Source: DATLLN01 sp963720885
GTDB lineage: Bacteria > Actinomycetota > Thermoleophilia > Gaiellales > JAICJC01
Assembly (NCBI GenBank): GCA_963720885.1
Contig: CAVRGW010000006.1
Location: 124,001 to 188,000, forward strand
Direction of reading: 5' to 3'
Length of the DNA: 64,000 bases
Shown: positions 1 through 7,845 of the stretch, one piece after another
Position numbering within the stretch: position 1 is the first letter of the stretch
How the letters are laid out: the number at the start of each line of letters is the position of its first letter
Notes under the pieces: model-generated
Seen by the model: only the letters and a program-made list of their open reading frames with translations
Database searches by the model: none
Told to the model about the DNA's origin: nothing
Made by a program: the position numbers and the translations under genes

Positions 1-283
1 TCACGCGGCCGGCGCCGTAGTGCCCGATCACCTGGTGGGTGATCGTGGTCTTGTACTTCGGCACTTGGAACAGGTTCTTCTTCGCGTCCTCGACCGCCTT
101 CGCGATCGCGGACGGCACCTCGTTGGCCTTGCCGTACCCGACGCCGACGCGATCGACCTCATCGCCGACCACCACCAGCGCCGTGAACGAGAAGCGCCGA
201 CCGCCCTTGACCACCTTGGCCACGCGGTTGATCTTGACCACGCGCTCCTGCAGCTCGCGGTTGTCTCGCTGGTCTCTCGCCAT
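1..283 (-). CDS. rpsE: 30S ribosomal protein S5 (C-terminus outside window)
   Basis: Small-subunit protein S5, which helps hold decoding accuracy and mRNA unwinding at the ribosome entry site. About 94 N-terminal residues are present; the rest runs off the left edge. The visible part has the S5 double-stranded-RNA-binding fold signature (VVKGGRRFSF, then VGVGYGKA). The ATG at 281-283 follows an AGGAAG ribosome-binding site. It is the last visible gene of the spc-type cluster and sits 7 bases after rplR, as in most bacteria. Confidence 0.96.
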   Translation of the reverse strand, partial: MARDQRDNRELQERVVKINRVAKVVKGGRRFSFTALVVVGDEVDRVGVGYGKANEVPSAIAKAVEDAKKNLFQVPKYKTTITHQVIGHYGAGRV

Positions 284-290
284 GGTCTTC

Positions 291-644
291 CTAGAACTCC
301 AATCCCGCTTCGCGAGCGGCGTCTGCCAGTGCTTTCACTCGTCCGTGATAGAGGTAGCCGCCGCGATCGAACACGACCGCCTGTACGCCCGCCTCCTTGG
401 CCCGCTCGGCCAGCAGCTTGCCGACCAGGGCGGCCTGCTCCGCGCGCTTGGAGCCGGCCACGTCCTTGTCGAGGCTGGACGCCGCAACCAGCGTGTGGCC
501 GCTCGCGTCGTCGATCACCTGCGCGTAGATGCGGGCGTTCGAACGGTACACGGCCAGCCGCGGCCGGTTGGCCGTGCCGGTGATCTTCGACCGCACGCGC
601 CGGTGGCGGCGGAGACGGCCCTGTTCCTTGGTCTTGACTGCCAT
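291..644 (-). CDS. rplR: 50S ribosomal protein L18
   Basis: L18 binds 5S rRNA and joins it to the large subunit. The 117 residues match the family's usual length and show the RLAVYRSNARIYAQVIDD core and the C-terminal FDRGGYLYHGRVKALADAAREAGLEF-type ending (FDRGG, YHGRV, AREAGLEF). The open frame continues upstream into rplF, but the ATG at 642-644 (MAVKTKEQGR) fits other L18 proteins and follows an AAGGCG ribosome-binding site. It lies 4 bases after rplF. Confidence 0.96.
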   Translation of the reverse strand: MAVKTKEQGRLRRHRRVRSKITGTANRPRLAVYRSNARIYAQVIDDASGHTLVAASSLDKDVAGSKRAEQAALVGKLLAERAKEAGVQAVVFDRGGYLYHGRVKALADAAREAGLEF

Positions 645-648
645 CGCC

Positions 649-1182
649 TTACGCTCGCTTTCCGACCTTGCGCTGGACGTACTCATCGGCGTAGCGGATG
701 CCCTTGCCCTTGTACGGCTCGGGCGGCCGCCACTTGCGGATCTGCGCCGCGGTCTCGCCGACGCGCTGCTTGGAGATCCCGCGGACGACGATCTGCGTCG
801 GCTGCGGCACCTCGAAGCTGATCCCATCGGGCGCCTTGACGTTGACCGGATGGCTGAAGCCGAGCTGCATCTCCAGATCCTGGCCCTTCAGCTGCGCGCG
901 GTACCCGACGCCCTGGATCTCCAGGCGCTTCTCGAATCCCTCGGTGACGCCGGTGACCATGTTGGCGACCAGCGACCGGGTCAGCCCGTGCAGCGCACGA
1001 TGCGGCCCGCGGTCGGTCGGCCGGGTGACGGTCACGGTGCCGTCGTCCTGGGACACGGTGATCTCCGGGCTGATGCGCTCCGACAGCTCGCCCTTCGGGC
1101 CCTTGACGGTCACGCTCCCGCGGCTGATCGACACCTCGACGCCCGAGGGGATGGGGATGGGTTTCTTACCGATGCGACTCAT
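649..1182 (-). CDS. rplF: 50S ribosomal protein L6
   Basis: L6 sits near the factor-binding site of the large subunit. The protein has 177 residues, normal for the family. It starts MSRIGKKPIPIPSGV and has the C-terminal block GKGIRYADEYVQRKVGK, both diagnostic of L6. It lies 3 bases downstream of rpsH, so translation is probably coupled. Nothing unusual is seen. Confidence 0.98.
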   Translation of the reverse strand: MSRIGKKPIPIPSGVEVSISRGSVTVKGPKGELSERISPEITVSQDDGTVTVTRPTDRGPHRALHGLTRSLVANMVTGVTEGFEKRLEIQGVGYRAQLKGQDLEMQLGFSHPVNVKAPDGISFEVPQPTQIVVRGISKQRVGETAAQIRKWRPPEPYKGKGIRYADEYVQRKVGKRA

Positions 1183-1185
1183 GGC

Positions 1186-1581
1186 TCACCAGACGTAGCA
1201 CAGCACCTCGCCGCCGACGCCCTTCTCCAGCGCCTGGCGGCCGGTGACGACGCCGCTCGAGGTGGACAGGATCGCGATGCCCATGCCGCCCAGCACCTTG
1301 TGCGGACGGTCCTTGCGCGCGTAGACGCGCCGGCCGGGCTTGGAGATGCGCTTCACGCCGCTGATCACGCGCTCACGGCTGGCGCTGTACTTGAGCGTCA
1401 CCGTCAGCGTGTCGAAGACGTCGCCCTTCGCGATCGAGTAGCCCTCGATGTACCCCTCCTCGTCGAGGATGCGCGCGATCTCCCGGCGCATGCCCGAGCT
1501 GGGCATCGAGACGTTCTCGTGCAGCGCCTGGTTGGCGTTGCGGATGCGGGTCAACATGTCAGCGATCGGATCAGTAATCAT
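1186..1581 (-). CDS. rpsH: 30S ribosomal protein S8
   Basis: S8 binds the central domain of 16S rRNA and in many bacteria also represses its own operon. The protein has 131 residues and starts MITDPIADMLTRIRNA. The C-terminal half carries the rRNA-binding block (STSSGVVTGRQAL) and ends GGEVLCYVW. It lies between rpsN (6-base gap) and rplF (3-base gap). Confidence 0.98.
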   Translation of the reverse strand: MITDPIADMLTRIRNANQALHENVSMPSSGMRREIARILDEEGYIEGYSIAKGDVFDTLTVTLKYSASRERVISGVKRISKPGRRVYARKDRPHKVLGGMGIAILSTSSGVVTGRQALEKGVGGEVLCYVW

Positions 1582-1587
1582 GCGTGC

Positions 1588-1773
1588 TCACCAACTGCTC
1601 TTGGTCATGCCCGGGATCACTCCCTGGTGGGCCAGCTCGCGCAGGCAGATCCGGCACACGCCGAACTTGCGGTAGTACGCGCGCGGGCGGCCGCAGCGCG
1701 AGCATCGGTGGTAGGCGCGGGTCTTGTACTTCGACGGCCGCGCCTGCTTCGACTTCATTGCCTCGGTTGCCAT
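1588..1773 (-). CDS. rpsN: 30S ribosomal protein S14, zinc type (type Z)
   Basis: S14 helps assemble the head of the small subunit. This is the short 61-residue zinc form: Cys24-x2-Cys27 and Cys40-x2-Cys43 form the zinc site, with the typical end GVIPGMTKSSW. The zinc form is normal at this place in the spc cluster. Some actinobacteria carry a second, cysteine-free S14 expressed under zinc starvation; none is visible in this window. Confidence 0.97.
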   Translation of the reverse strand: MATEAMKSKQARPSKYKTRAYHRCSRCGRPRAYYRKFGVCRICLRELAHQGVIPGMTKSSW

Positions 1774-1786
1774 CTCGTCCTTCTCG

Positions 1787-2347
1787 TCAGCTTGCGAACG
1801 GCATGCCGAGCTCGCGTAGGAGCTCCCGTGCCTCGTCGTCGTCGGTGGCGGTGGTCGTGATCGTGATGTCGAGGCCCCGAACCTCGGACACGTCGTCGTA
1901 GTCGATCTCGGGGAAGATGATCTGCTCGCGGACGCCCATCGAGAAGTTGCCGCGGCCGTCGAACGAGCGCGGATTGATGCCGCGGAAGTCGCGGATCCGG
2001 GGCAGGGCGATGGTCAGCAGTCTGTCGAGGAACTCGTACATCCGGTCGCCGCGCAGCGTCACCTTGCAGCCGATGGGCATCCCGTCGCGGATCTTGAATC
2101 CGGCGATCGAGTTGCGCGCGCGGGTGATCACCGGCCGCTGGCCGGTGATGATCGCGAGCTGCTCGACGGCGTCGTCCAGCGCCTTGGCGTTGGTCTTGGC
2201 CTCGCCAACGCCCATGTTCAGCGTGATCTTGGTGATCCGCGGAACGGCCATGTTGCTGTGATGCTCGAAGCGCTCCTGCAGGCGCGGGCGGACCTCGTCG
2301 TGGTAGCGCTCCTTGAGCCGCGGGGTGGGGATCTCGGTCGCGCTCAT
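1787..2347 (-). CDS. rplE: 50S ribosomal protein L5
   Basis: L5 binds 5S rRNA and contacts the P-site tRNA and the small subunit. The protein has 186 residues from the ATG at 2345-2347 (MSATEIPTPRLKERY). The frame stays open far upstream through rplX, but this start overlaps the rplX stop by ATGA and gives the family's normal length. Core motifs are KITLNMGVGEA, ITGQRPVITRAR and the end LRELGMPF. Confidence 0.96.
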   Translation of the reverse strand: MSATEIPTPRLKERYHDEVRPRLQERFEHHSNMAVPRITKITLNMGVGEAKTNAKALDDAVEQLAIITGQRPVITRARNSIAGFKIRDGMPIGCKVTLRGDRMYEFLDRLLTIALPRIRDFRGINPRSFDGRGNFSMGVREQIIFPEIDYDDVSEVRGLDITITTTATDDDEARELLRELGMPFAS

Positions 2348-2694
2348 CCGTCGACATCCTTGTCGCAGGCGCGGCAGACGCGCACCTTGTTGCCGTCCGC
2401 GTTGATGCGGAAGCCGACCCGCGACGGCTTGCCGCAGGCCGGGCAGATCAGCTGCACGTTGGAGATGTGCAGCGGGGCCTCCCGCTCGATCACGCCGCCC
2501 GGGATGACCTGCTGGCCGGACGCGCGCGGCGCCGGCCGCGGCTTGGTGTGCCGCTTGATCATGTTCAGCTTCTCGACCAGCACGCGGTTCTCCTCCGGGA
2601 GAACGCGCAGCACCTTGCCGGTCTTGCCGGCGTCCTTGCCTGCGATCACCTGGACGTTGTCGTCCTTCTTGATCTTGAACTTCGCTGCTGCCAT
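2344..2694 (-). CDS. rplX: 50S ribosomal protein L24, with C-terminal zinc-ribbon cysteines
   Basis: L24 is an assembly-initiating large-subunit protein. The 116 residues begin MAAAKFKIKKDDNVQVIAGKD, the KOW motif of the family. The C-terminal third carries CPAC and CRAC pairs, the zinc-ribbon-like ending seen in many, but not all, bacterial L24 proteins. It overlaps rplE by 4 bases and abuts rplN directly. Confidence 0.96.
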   Translation of the reverse strand: MAAAKFKIKKDDNVQVIAGKDAGKTGKVLRVLPEENRVLVEKLNMIKRHTKPRPAPRASGQQVIPGGVIEREAPLHISNVQLICPACGKPSRVGFRINADGNKVRVCRACDKDVDG

Positions 2695-3063
2695 CTAGAG
2701 AACCTCGGGTGCCAGTGAGACGATCTTCATGAAGTTGCGCTCGCGCAGCTCGCGTGCGACGGGACCGAAGATGCGGGTGCCGCGCGGGTTGCGCTGGTTG
2801 TCGATGATGACGGCCGCGTTCTCGTCGAACGCGATGTACGTGCCGTCCTCCCGGGGGTGCTGCTTCTTGGTGCGCACCACGACCGCGCGCACGACCTCGC
2901 CCTTCTTGACGCTGCCGTTGGGCGTGGCCTGCTTGACGGTGCCGACGATGATATCTCCGACCCCGGCATAGCGGCGCCGGCTCCCGCCCATGATGCGGAT
3001 GCACAGCAGCTCGCGGGCTCCCGTGTTGTCAGCCACCCGCAGACGGGATTCGACCTGGATCAC
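2695..3063 (-). CDS. rplN: 50S ribosomal protein L14
   Basis: L14 lies at the subunit interface. The 122 residues start MIQVESRLRVADNTGAREL and keep the family's highly conserved blocks (RNPRGTRIFGPVARELR, then MKIVSLAPEVL). Its start overlaps the rpsQ stop by ATGA, which indicates coupled translation. Confidence 0.98.
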   Translation of the reverse strand: MIQVESRLRVADNTGARELLCIRIMGGSRRRYAGVGDIIVGTVKQATPNGSVKKGEVVRAVVVRTKKQHPREDGTYIAFDENAAVIIDNQRNPRGTRIFGPVARELRERNFMKIVSLAPEVL

Positions 3064-3338
3064 CGAGCCACCTCGACGATCTCGGCGACGCGCCAGTGCT
3101 TGCTCTTGGACAGGGGGCGGGTCTCGACCACGCGCACGATGTCGCCGACCTTGGCCTCGTTGGCCTCGTCGTGCGCGTGCAGCTTGATCGATCGGCGCAT
3201 CATCTTGTGGTACTTGGGGTGAGGCTTCAAGATGTCGACCCGGACGACCACGGTCTTGTCCATGGCGTCCGAGACGACCACGCCGCGGCGTTCCTTGCGG
3301 CGCGTCCTGGTCTCGGTTTCGGTGGTGGTATCGCTCAT
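3060..3338 (-). CDS. rpsQ: 30S ribosomal protein S17
   Basis: S17 is an early-binding small-subunit protein with an OB fold. The 92 residues carry GVVVSDAMDKTVVVRVD and the hallmark YHKMMRRSIKLHAHDE. The first 17 residues are a Thr/Glu/Arg-rich lead not present in short S17 forms but common in actinobacteria. It overlaps both rpmC and rplN by 4 bases. Confidence 0.97.
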   Translation of the reverse strand: MSDTTTETETRTRRKERRGVVVSDAMDKTVVVRVDILKPHPKYHKMMRRSIKLHAHDEANEAKVGDIVRVVETRPLSKSKHWRVAEIVEVAR

Positions 3339-3553
3339 GAGGTCTGTACCTTCCGGGCCTCAGCGGCCCGCTCGTGACTGATGGTGAGCAGGCGCGCGAT
3401 CTCGCGCTTGACGCCGGCCAGCGCGGCGGTGTTCTCGAGCGCGCCGGTGGCGTGCTGGAAGCGCAGGTTGAACAGCTCCTGGCGCTTGTCGTCGAGGGCG
3501 CGGGCCAGCTCGGCGTCGGTCGTCAGCTGGTCGCGAAGATCATTGGCCTTCAA
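3335..3553 (-). CDS. rpmC: 50S ribosomal protein L29
   Basis: L29 is a small helical protein at the polypeptide exit, near the docking site for trigger factor and SRP. The 72 residues begin MKANDLRDQL and contain the family core LFNLRFQHATGALEN. Its start lies inside the last codons of rplP (14-base overlap), so it is probably translated by coupling. Confidence 0.96.
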   Translation of the reverse strand: MKANDLRDQLTTDAELARALDDKRQELFNLRFQHATGALENTAALAGVKREIARLLTISHERAAEARKVQTS

Positions 3554-3968
3554 AGGGATCCTCCTCGCGCTTCACGAACTTCGCCTTGACCGGCAGCTTC
3601 ATCGCGGCCAGGCGGATCGCCTCCCGCGCCAGCGGCTCGGGGACGCCCGACAGCTCGAACATGACGCGGCCGGGCCTGACCACGGCAACCCAGAACTCGG
3701 GCGAGCCCTTGCCGGAGCCCATCCGGGTCTCGGCCGGCTTCTTGGTCACCGACTTGTCCGGGAAGATCGTGATCCAGACCTTGCCGCCGCGCTTGATCTT
3801 GCGGGTCATCGCGATCCGGGCGGCCTCGATCTGACGGTTGGTCACCCACCCCTCCTCGAGCGCCTTCAGCCCGTACTCGCCGAACTGCACGCGCGTGCCT
3901 GCCCGGGAGAGCCCTCTGCGGCGGCCGCGGTGCACCTTGCGGTACTTGGTTCGCTTGGGGAGCAGCAC
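3540..3968 (-). CDS. rplP: 50S ribosomal protein L16
   Basis: L16 organises the A-site region of the large subunit. The 142 residues start MLLPKRTKYRKVHRGR and carry the conserved RAGTRVQFGEYGLKALE and GSGKGSPEFWVAVVRPGRV blocks. The start overlaps the last base of rpsC, and the end overlaps rpmC by 14 bases. Confidence 0.98.
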   Translation of the reverse strand: MLLPKRTKYRKVHRGRRRGLSRAGTRVQFGEYGLKALEEGWVTNRQIEAARIAMTRKIKRGGKVWITIFPDKSVTKKPAETRMGSGKGSPEFWVAVVRPGRVMFELSGVPEPLAREAIRLAAMKLPVKAKFVKREEDPFEGQ

Positions 3969-5077
3969 TAGCTGTCACTCCCCTCGCTCGGCTCGGCCGG
4001 AGCGTCCGGCGCGTCCTTGGGGGCCGGAGCCTCGGGCGCGGGCGCAGCGGCCTCGGGAGCCGGAGCTGCCTCGGAGGCCGGAGCCTCCGGTGCAGCGGTC
4101 TCGGGGGCAGCCGTCTCGGGGGCAGCCGTCTCGGGAGCTGCGGCCGTCTCCGGCTTCGCCTTCCCGGGAGCGGCCGTCTCCGGCTTGGCCTTCTCGGGCG
4201 TCGCCCCCTCGGTGGGCTTCGGAGCGTCGGTCTGCGGCCGCGACCGCGACCGCCGTCCCGAGCCGCCCGGCTGCGCGCCGTCGCCGCCGCGAGGACGACG
4301 CGGTCGCCCGCCGCCGCCGCCACCGCCACCGCCGCGCCGCGACGGTCGGGTGGGGCCGAGCTCCTCCGTTGCACCGGGGCGTCCGCCGCGGCGGCGCCGC
4401 GCATCGACGTCGCCCAGACGCGTCTGCTGGGCGTCGCGCTCGAAGCCCTCGGGCATGATCTCGCCCTTGTTGATCCAGACCTTGACGCCGATCCGGCCGA
4501 AGGTCGTCTTTGCCTCGGCGAAGCCGTAGTCGATGTCGGCCCGCAGCGTGTGCAGGGGGACGCGCCCCTCGGAGTACTGCTCGGAACGCGACATCTCGGA
4601 GCCACCCAGGCGGCCACCGCAGCGGATCTTCACGCCCATGGCGCCGGAGCGCATCGAGGACGAAAGCGACCTCTTCATCGCGCGCCGGAACGACACGCGG
4701 TTCTGCAGCTGCTCGGCGATCGACTGGGCGACCAGCTTGGCGTCGAGCTCGGGCCGCTTGATCTCGGTGATGTTGACCTGCACCGACTTGCCGGTCATGC
4801 CGTGCAGCTCCTTGCGGAGCGCGTCGACCTCCGAACCCGACTTGCCGATCACGATGCCCGGGCGGGCGGTGTAGATGTCGACCGTGATCCGCTGCTTGTC
4901 CTTGCGGATGTGGATGTCGGACAGGCCGGCATGCGACAGCTTGCCGTAGATGTGCTCGCGGATCTTGGTGTCCTCGGCGAGATACTCCGGGAAGTCCTTG
5001 TCACTGGTGAACCAGTTCGACTTCCAGGTGTGGATGATGCCGACGCGAAGCCCGCCGGGATGGACTTTGTGGCCCAT
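3968..5077 (-). CDS. rpsC: 30S ribosomal protein S3 with a ~160-residue low-complexity C-terminal tail
   Basis: S3 forms part of the mRNA entry pore of the small subunit. Residues 1-210 are a normal S3: MGHKVHPGGLRVGI, a KH domain with the GKSG loop at 78-81, and the C-terminal domain to WINKGEIMPEG. Most bacterial S3 proteins end near residue 210-240, but this one has 369 residues. Residues 211-265 are Arg/Gly-rich with a run of nine glycines, and 266-369 are Pro/Ala/Glu-rich with repeated APETA units. The tail stays in frame with strong GC codon bias, so it looks genuinely coded. Its function is unknown. Confidence 0.96.
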   Translation of the reverse strand: MGHKVHPGGLRVGIIHTWKSNWFTSDKDFPEYLAEDTKIREHIYGKLSHAGLSDIHIRKDKQRITVDIYTARPGIVIGKSGSEVDALRKELHGMTGKSVQVNITEIKRPELDAKLVAQSIAEQLQNRVSFRRAMKRSLSSSMRSGAMGVKIRCGGRLGGSEMSRSEQYSEGRVPLHTLRADIDYGFAEAKTTFGRIGVKVWINKGEIMPEGFERDAQQTRLGDVDARRRRGGRPGATEELGPTRPSRRGGGGGGGGGRPRRPRGGDGAQPGGSGRRSRSRPQTDAPKPTEGATPEKAKPETAAPGKAKPETAAAPETAAPETAAPETAAPEAPASEAAPAPEAAAPAPEAPAPKDAPDAPAEPSEGSDS

Positions 5078-5802
5078 TAGCTCTTGGCCTCCTCGTCGTC
5101 GTTCGGGGTCTCGTCGTCGGCCTCGGCGGGAGCATCGTCCTCCGCCGCCGGCTCGTCGGGCTCCGGCTGATCCGCGACTTCCGGCTCAGGCTCGGGCTCG
5201 GGCTCGGGCTCGGCGGCAGCCTCCGGCTCGGCGTCCGCCTCGGGCTCGACGGCCGGCTCCTCGGCTGGAGCCTCCTCCGCTGCCTCGACGGGCGCGGCGG
5301 CCTCGGCCTTCGGCTTGCGTGTGCGCTTCGGCTTGGCGGCCGGCGTCTCCTCGACCGCCTCCTCGGCGACGGCCTCCTCGACCGGGGCGTCCTCGCGCTG
5401 CGGGCGCGGGGCGCGCACGGGGCGCGGCTTGATCTCGCCGGGCAGCGCCGGGCTGACCGTGATGGTGATGTGGCAGGTGCGCTTGCGGATCCGGTTGACG
5501 CGGCCGCGGGCGCGGGCGCGCCAGCGCTTGAGCGTCGGGCCCTCGTCGGCGTATGCGGCGACAACGACCAGGTCGTCGGCATCGTGGCCGAAGTTGTTCT
5601 CGGCGTTGGAGACGGCCGACTTCAGCACCTTGCCGGCGTCGCGGGCGACGGCCCGGGTCTGGAACTTGAGCACGGCCTCGGCATCCGTGGCCGGAAGACC
5701 GCGGATGTGCTCGAGCACCAGCCGCGCCTTGCGCGCGGACGAGCGCACGTACCGGGCCTGCGCCCGGATCAGCTCCCGCTCTTCCGTGGTGTTCACCGCC
5801 AT
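5077..5802 (-). CDS. rplV: 50S ribosomal protein L22 with a ~120-residue acidic C-terminal tail
   Basis: L22 lines the nascent-peptide exit tunnel. Residues 1-118 are a complete L22 (RAQARYVRSSARKARLV near the start, then RARGRVNRIRKRTCHITI, the tunnel loop region). The usual length is about 110-120 residues, but this protein has 241. The extra part has a basic linker (119-134) followed by a strongly acidic Glu/Pro/Ala-rich tail, with EPE repeats near 205-215. It shares one base with rpsC and starts 4 bases after rpsS. Confidence 0.95.
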   Translation of the reverse strand: MAVNTTEERELIRAQARYVRSSARKARLVLEHIRGLPATDAEAVLKFQTRAVARDAGKVLKSAVSNAENNFGHDADDLVVVAAYADEGPTLKRWRARARGRVNRIRKRTCHITITVSPALPGEIKPRPVRAPRPQREDAPVEEAVAEEAVEETPAAKPKRTRKPKAEAAAPVEAAEEAPAEEPAVEPEADAEPEAAAEPEPEPEPEPEVADQPEPDEPAAEDDAPAEADDETPNDDEEAKS

Positions 5803-5806
5803 CCGG

Positions 5807-6091
5807 TCAGCGACCCTTCAGCTTGCTCGTGCGGTCGTTGCCGTGACCGCGGTAGGTGCGGGTGGGAGCGAACTCGCCCAGCTTGTGGCCGACCATGGCC
5901 TCCGACACGAAGACGGGCACGTGCTTGCGGCCGTCGTGCACGGCGATCGTGTGCCCCACGAACTCGGGGAAGATCGTCGAGCTGCGCGACCATGTCCGCA
6001 GCATGCGCTTCTGCTTGGTCTCGTTCATCTCCTCGACGCGCTTCATCAGCTTGGGGTCGACGTAAGGCCCCTTCTTGCTCGACCGGCTCAC
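5807..6091 (-). CDS. rpsS: 30S ribosomal protein S19
   Basis: S19 sits in the head of the small subunit and contacts S13 and tRNA. The protein has 94 residues when started at the GTG at 6089-6091 (SRSSKKGPYVDPKL), which overlaps the rplB stop as GTGA. The open frame extends further upstream, but only this start matches the family. Conserved blocks are RSSTIFPEFVGHTIAVHDGR and the end GHGNDRTSKLKGR. Confidence 0.96.
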   Translation of the reverse strand: MSRSSKKGPYVDPKLMKRVEEMNETKQKRMLRTWSRSSTIFPEFVGHTIAVHDGRKHVPVFVSEAMVGHKLGEFAPTRTYRGHGNDRTSKLKGR

Positions 6092-6927
6092 CTGTTGCCC
6101 TTCCCTCTCTTGCGCGACCGCACGATGTCGTTGGTCGACGCCTTCTTCTTGTTGCGGGTGCGGAAGCCGAGCGTCGGCTTGCCCCAGGGGGTCACGGGGT
6201 GCGAGCCCTTGTTCTTGCCCTCGCCGCCGCCGTGCGGATGGTCGACCGGGTTCATGACCGTGCCGCGGACGGTCGGGCGCTTGCCCTTCCACCGCGACCG
6301 GCCGGCCTTGCCGCCCGACTCGATCTCGTGCGTGACGTTGCCCAGCTGCCCGATCGTCGCCCGGCACGTGGCCTGGACGCGGCGCATCTCGCCGGACGGC
6401 AGCCGCAGCAGCGCCATGCCGCCCTCCTTCGCGACCAGCTGCGCCGAGCCGCCGGCCGAGCGCACCATCTTGCCGCCCTGACCGGGGCGAAGCTCCACGT
6501 TGTGCACCGTGGTGCCCGTCGGGATCGACGACAGCGGCAGCGCGTTGCCCGGCCGGATGTCGACGTTCGTCCCCGACTCGACCGTCGCGCCGACCGTCAG
6601 CCGCAGCGGCGCCAGGATGTAGCGCTTCTCGCCGTCGGCGTAGTGCAGCAGGGCGATCCGCGACGACCGGTTGGGGTCGTACTCGATCGAGTGCACCTTG
6701 GCGGGCACGCCGTCCTTGGTGCGCTTGAAGTCGATCATCCGGTAGCGGCGCTTGTGGCCACCGCCCTGGTGCCGGGTCGTGATCCGGCCGTTGTTGTTGC
6801 GGCCGCCCTTCTTCGACACCGGCGCCAGCAGCGACTTCTCCGGCTCCGACTTGGTGACCTCGCCGAAGTCGGACACCGACATGAACCGGCGGCCGGGCGA
6901 GGTCGGCTTGAACTTCCGTACGGCCAT
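6088..6927 (-). CDS. rplB: 50S ribosomal protein L2
   Basis: L2 is the largest conserved large-subunit protein and is needed for subunit joining and peptidyl transfer. The 279 residues show the normal start (MAVRKFKPTSPGRR), the central RIALLHYADGEKRYI block, and the C-terminal PVDHPHGGGEGKNKG motif with the functionally important histidine. It lies 4 bases after rplW. Confidence 0.98.
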   Translation of the reverse strand: MAVRKFKPTSPGRRFMSVSDFGEVTKSEPEKSLLAPVSKKGGRNNNGRITTRHQGGGHKRRYRMIDFKRTKDGVPAKVHSIEYDPNRSSRIALLHYADGEKRYILAPLRLTVGATVESGTNVDIRPGNALPLSSIPTGTTVHNVELRPGQGGKMVRSAGGSAQLVAKEGGMALLRLPSGEMRRVQATCRATIGQLGNVTHEIESGGKAGRSRWKGKRPTVRGTVMNPVDHPHGGGEGKNKGSHPVTPWGKPTLGFRTRNKKKASTNDIVRSRKRGKGNR

Positions 6928-6931
6928 TGCC

Positions 6932-7228
6932 CTACACCCCCGGTCCGAAAGCGTCGATGGTCTGTCCGGCGGCGATCGTGACGACCGCCTTCTTCCAGCC
7001 GGGGCGCGAGCCGACGTGCATACCGCGGCGCTTCGGCTTGGCCGGCATCTTGATCACGTTGACGTCCAGCACGTCGACCGAGAAGAGCTTCTCGACGGCC
7101 TGCCGGATCTGCGTCTTGTGAGCGTCCTGATGGACGCGGAACGTGTACTTGCCGCGCTCCGCGATCATGCCGTAGCTCTTCTCGGACACGACCGGGGCGA
7201 GCAGCACCGAGCGGGGATCGCCGTTCAC
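6932..7228 (-). CDS. rplW: 50S ribosomal protein L23
   Basis: L23 sits at the exit tunnel and is the docking point for trigger factor and SRP. The 98 residues carry the family start region (LLAPVVSEKSYGMI) and the KRRGMHVGSRPGWKKAVV block that contacts 23S rRNA. It overlaps rplD by 4 bases and ends 4 bases before rplB. Confidence 0.97.
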   Translation of the reverse strand: MNGDPRSVLLAPVVSEKSYGMIAERGKYTFRVHQDAHKTQIRQAVEKLFSVDVLDVNVIKMPAKPKRRGMHVGSRPGWKKAVVTIAAGQTIDAFGPGV

Positions 7229-7845
7229 TCCGCGTCACCTCCCTCGAGCAGCGCCAGCGCCGCCTTGGAGACGATCAGCGAGCGCGCCCAGACCAGATCG
7301 GCCACCTCGAGCTCGCCGGTCTCGACGACGTGCGTGCGCTCCAGGTTGCGGAACGAGCGGACGAGCGCGTCCTCGCCGCGCTGGACGACGACCACCAGCG
7401 GGCGCTCGGTGCGCCAGCCGGCCAGCAGTTCGACCGCGCGCGCCGTCTTCGGCTCGTCGATCTTGGCGGCGTCGACCGTCGCCATGCTGCCGCCGGCCGC
7501 GTGGGCCGAGAGCGCGATCCGCAGGGCCTTGACGCGCGCCTTGCGGTTGATCTTGCCCGTGTAGCTGCGCGGATGCGGGCCGAACACGACGCCGCCGCCG
7601 GTCCACTGCGGGGCGCGGGTCGTGCCCTGGCGGGCGCGGCCGGTGCCCTTCTGGCGCCACGGCTTGGCGCGGCCCCCGGCCACCAGGCCGCGGGTCTTGG
7701 TCGAGGCCGTGCCGCGGCGGCGGGCGGCCAGTTCGGCCGTCACCACCTGATGCACGAGGGCGTCGTTACGCTCCAGGCCGAAGATCTCGGCGTCCAGCTT
7801 GGCGGCCGCTCCGCCCGACAGTGACTTGGCAGACAGCGCGGCCAT
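7225..7845 (-). CDS. rplD: 50S ribosomal protein L4
   Basis: L4 lines the exit tunnel and in some bacteria also represses the S10 operon. The 206 residues carry the basic tunnel-loop region (GRAKPWRQKGTGRARQG) and the downstream GPHPRSYTGKINRK block. Length and order are normal. It shares one base with the rplC stop. Confidence 0.97.
   Translation of the reverse strand: MAALSAKSLSGGAAAKLDAEIFGLERNDALVHQVVTAELAARRRGTASTKTRGLVAGGRAKPWRQKGTGRARQGTTRAPQWTGGGVVFGPHPRSYTGKINRKARVKALRIALSAHAAGGSMATVDAAKIDEPKTARAVELLAGWRTERPLVVVVQRGEDALVRSFRNLERTHVVETGELEVADLVWARSLIVSKAALALLEGGDAE

Noticed and set aside
3968..4447. S3 tail as a possible separate gene or CRISPR-like repeat
   Set aside because: The repeats are short codon-level APETA units, in frame with rpsC and without spacers, so they are protein low complexity.
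4017..4529. Gly/Ala/Ser-rich plus-strand frame opposite the S3 tail
   Set aside because: It mirrors the low-complexity repeats of the S3 tail and has no start signal of its own.
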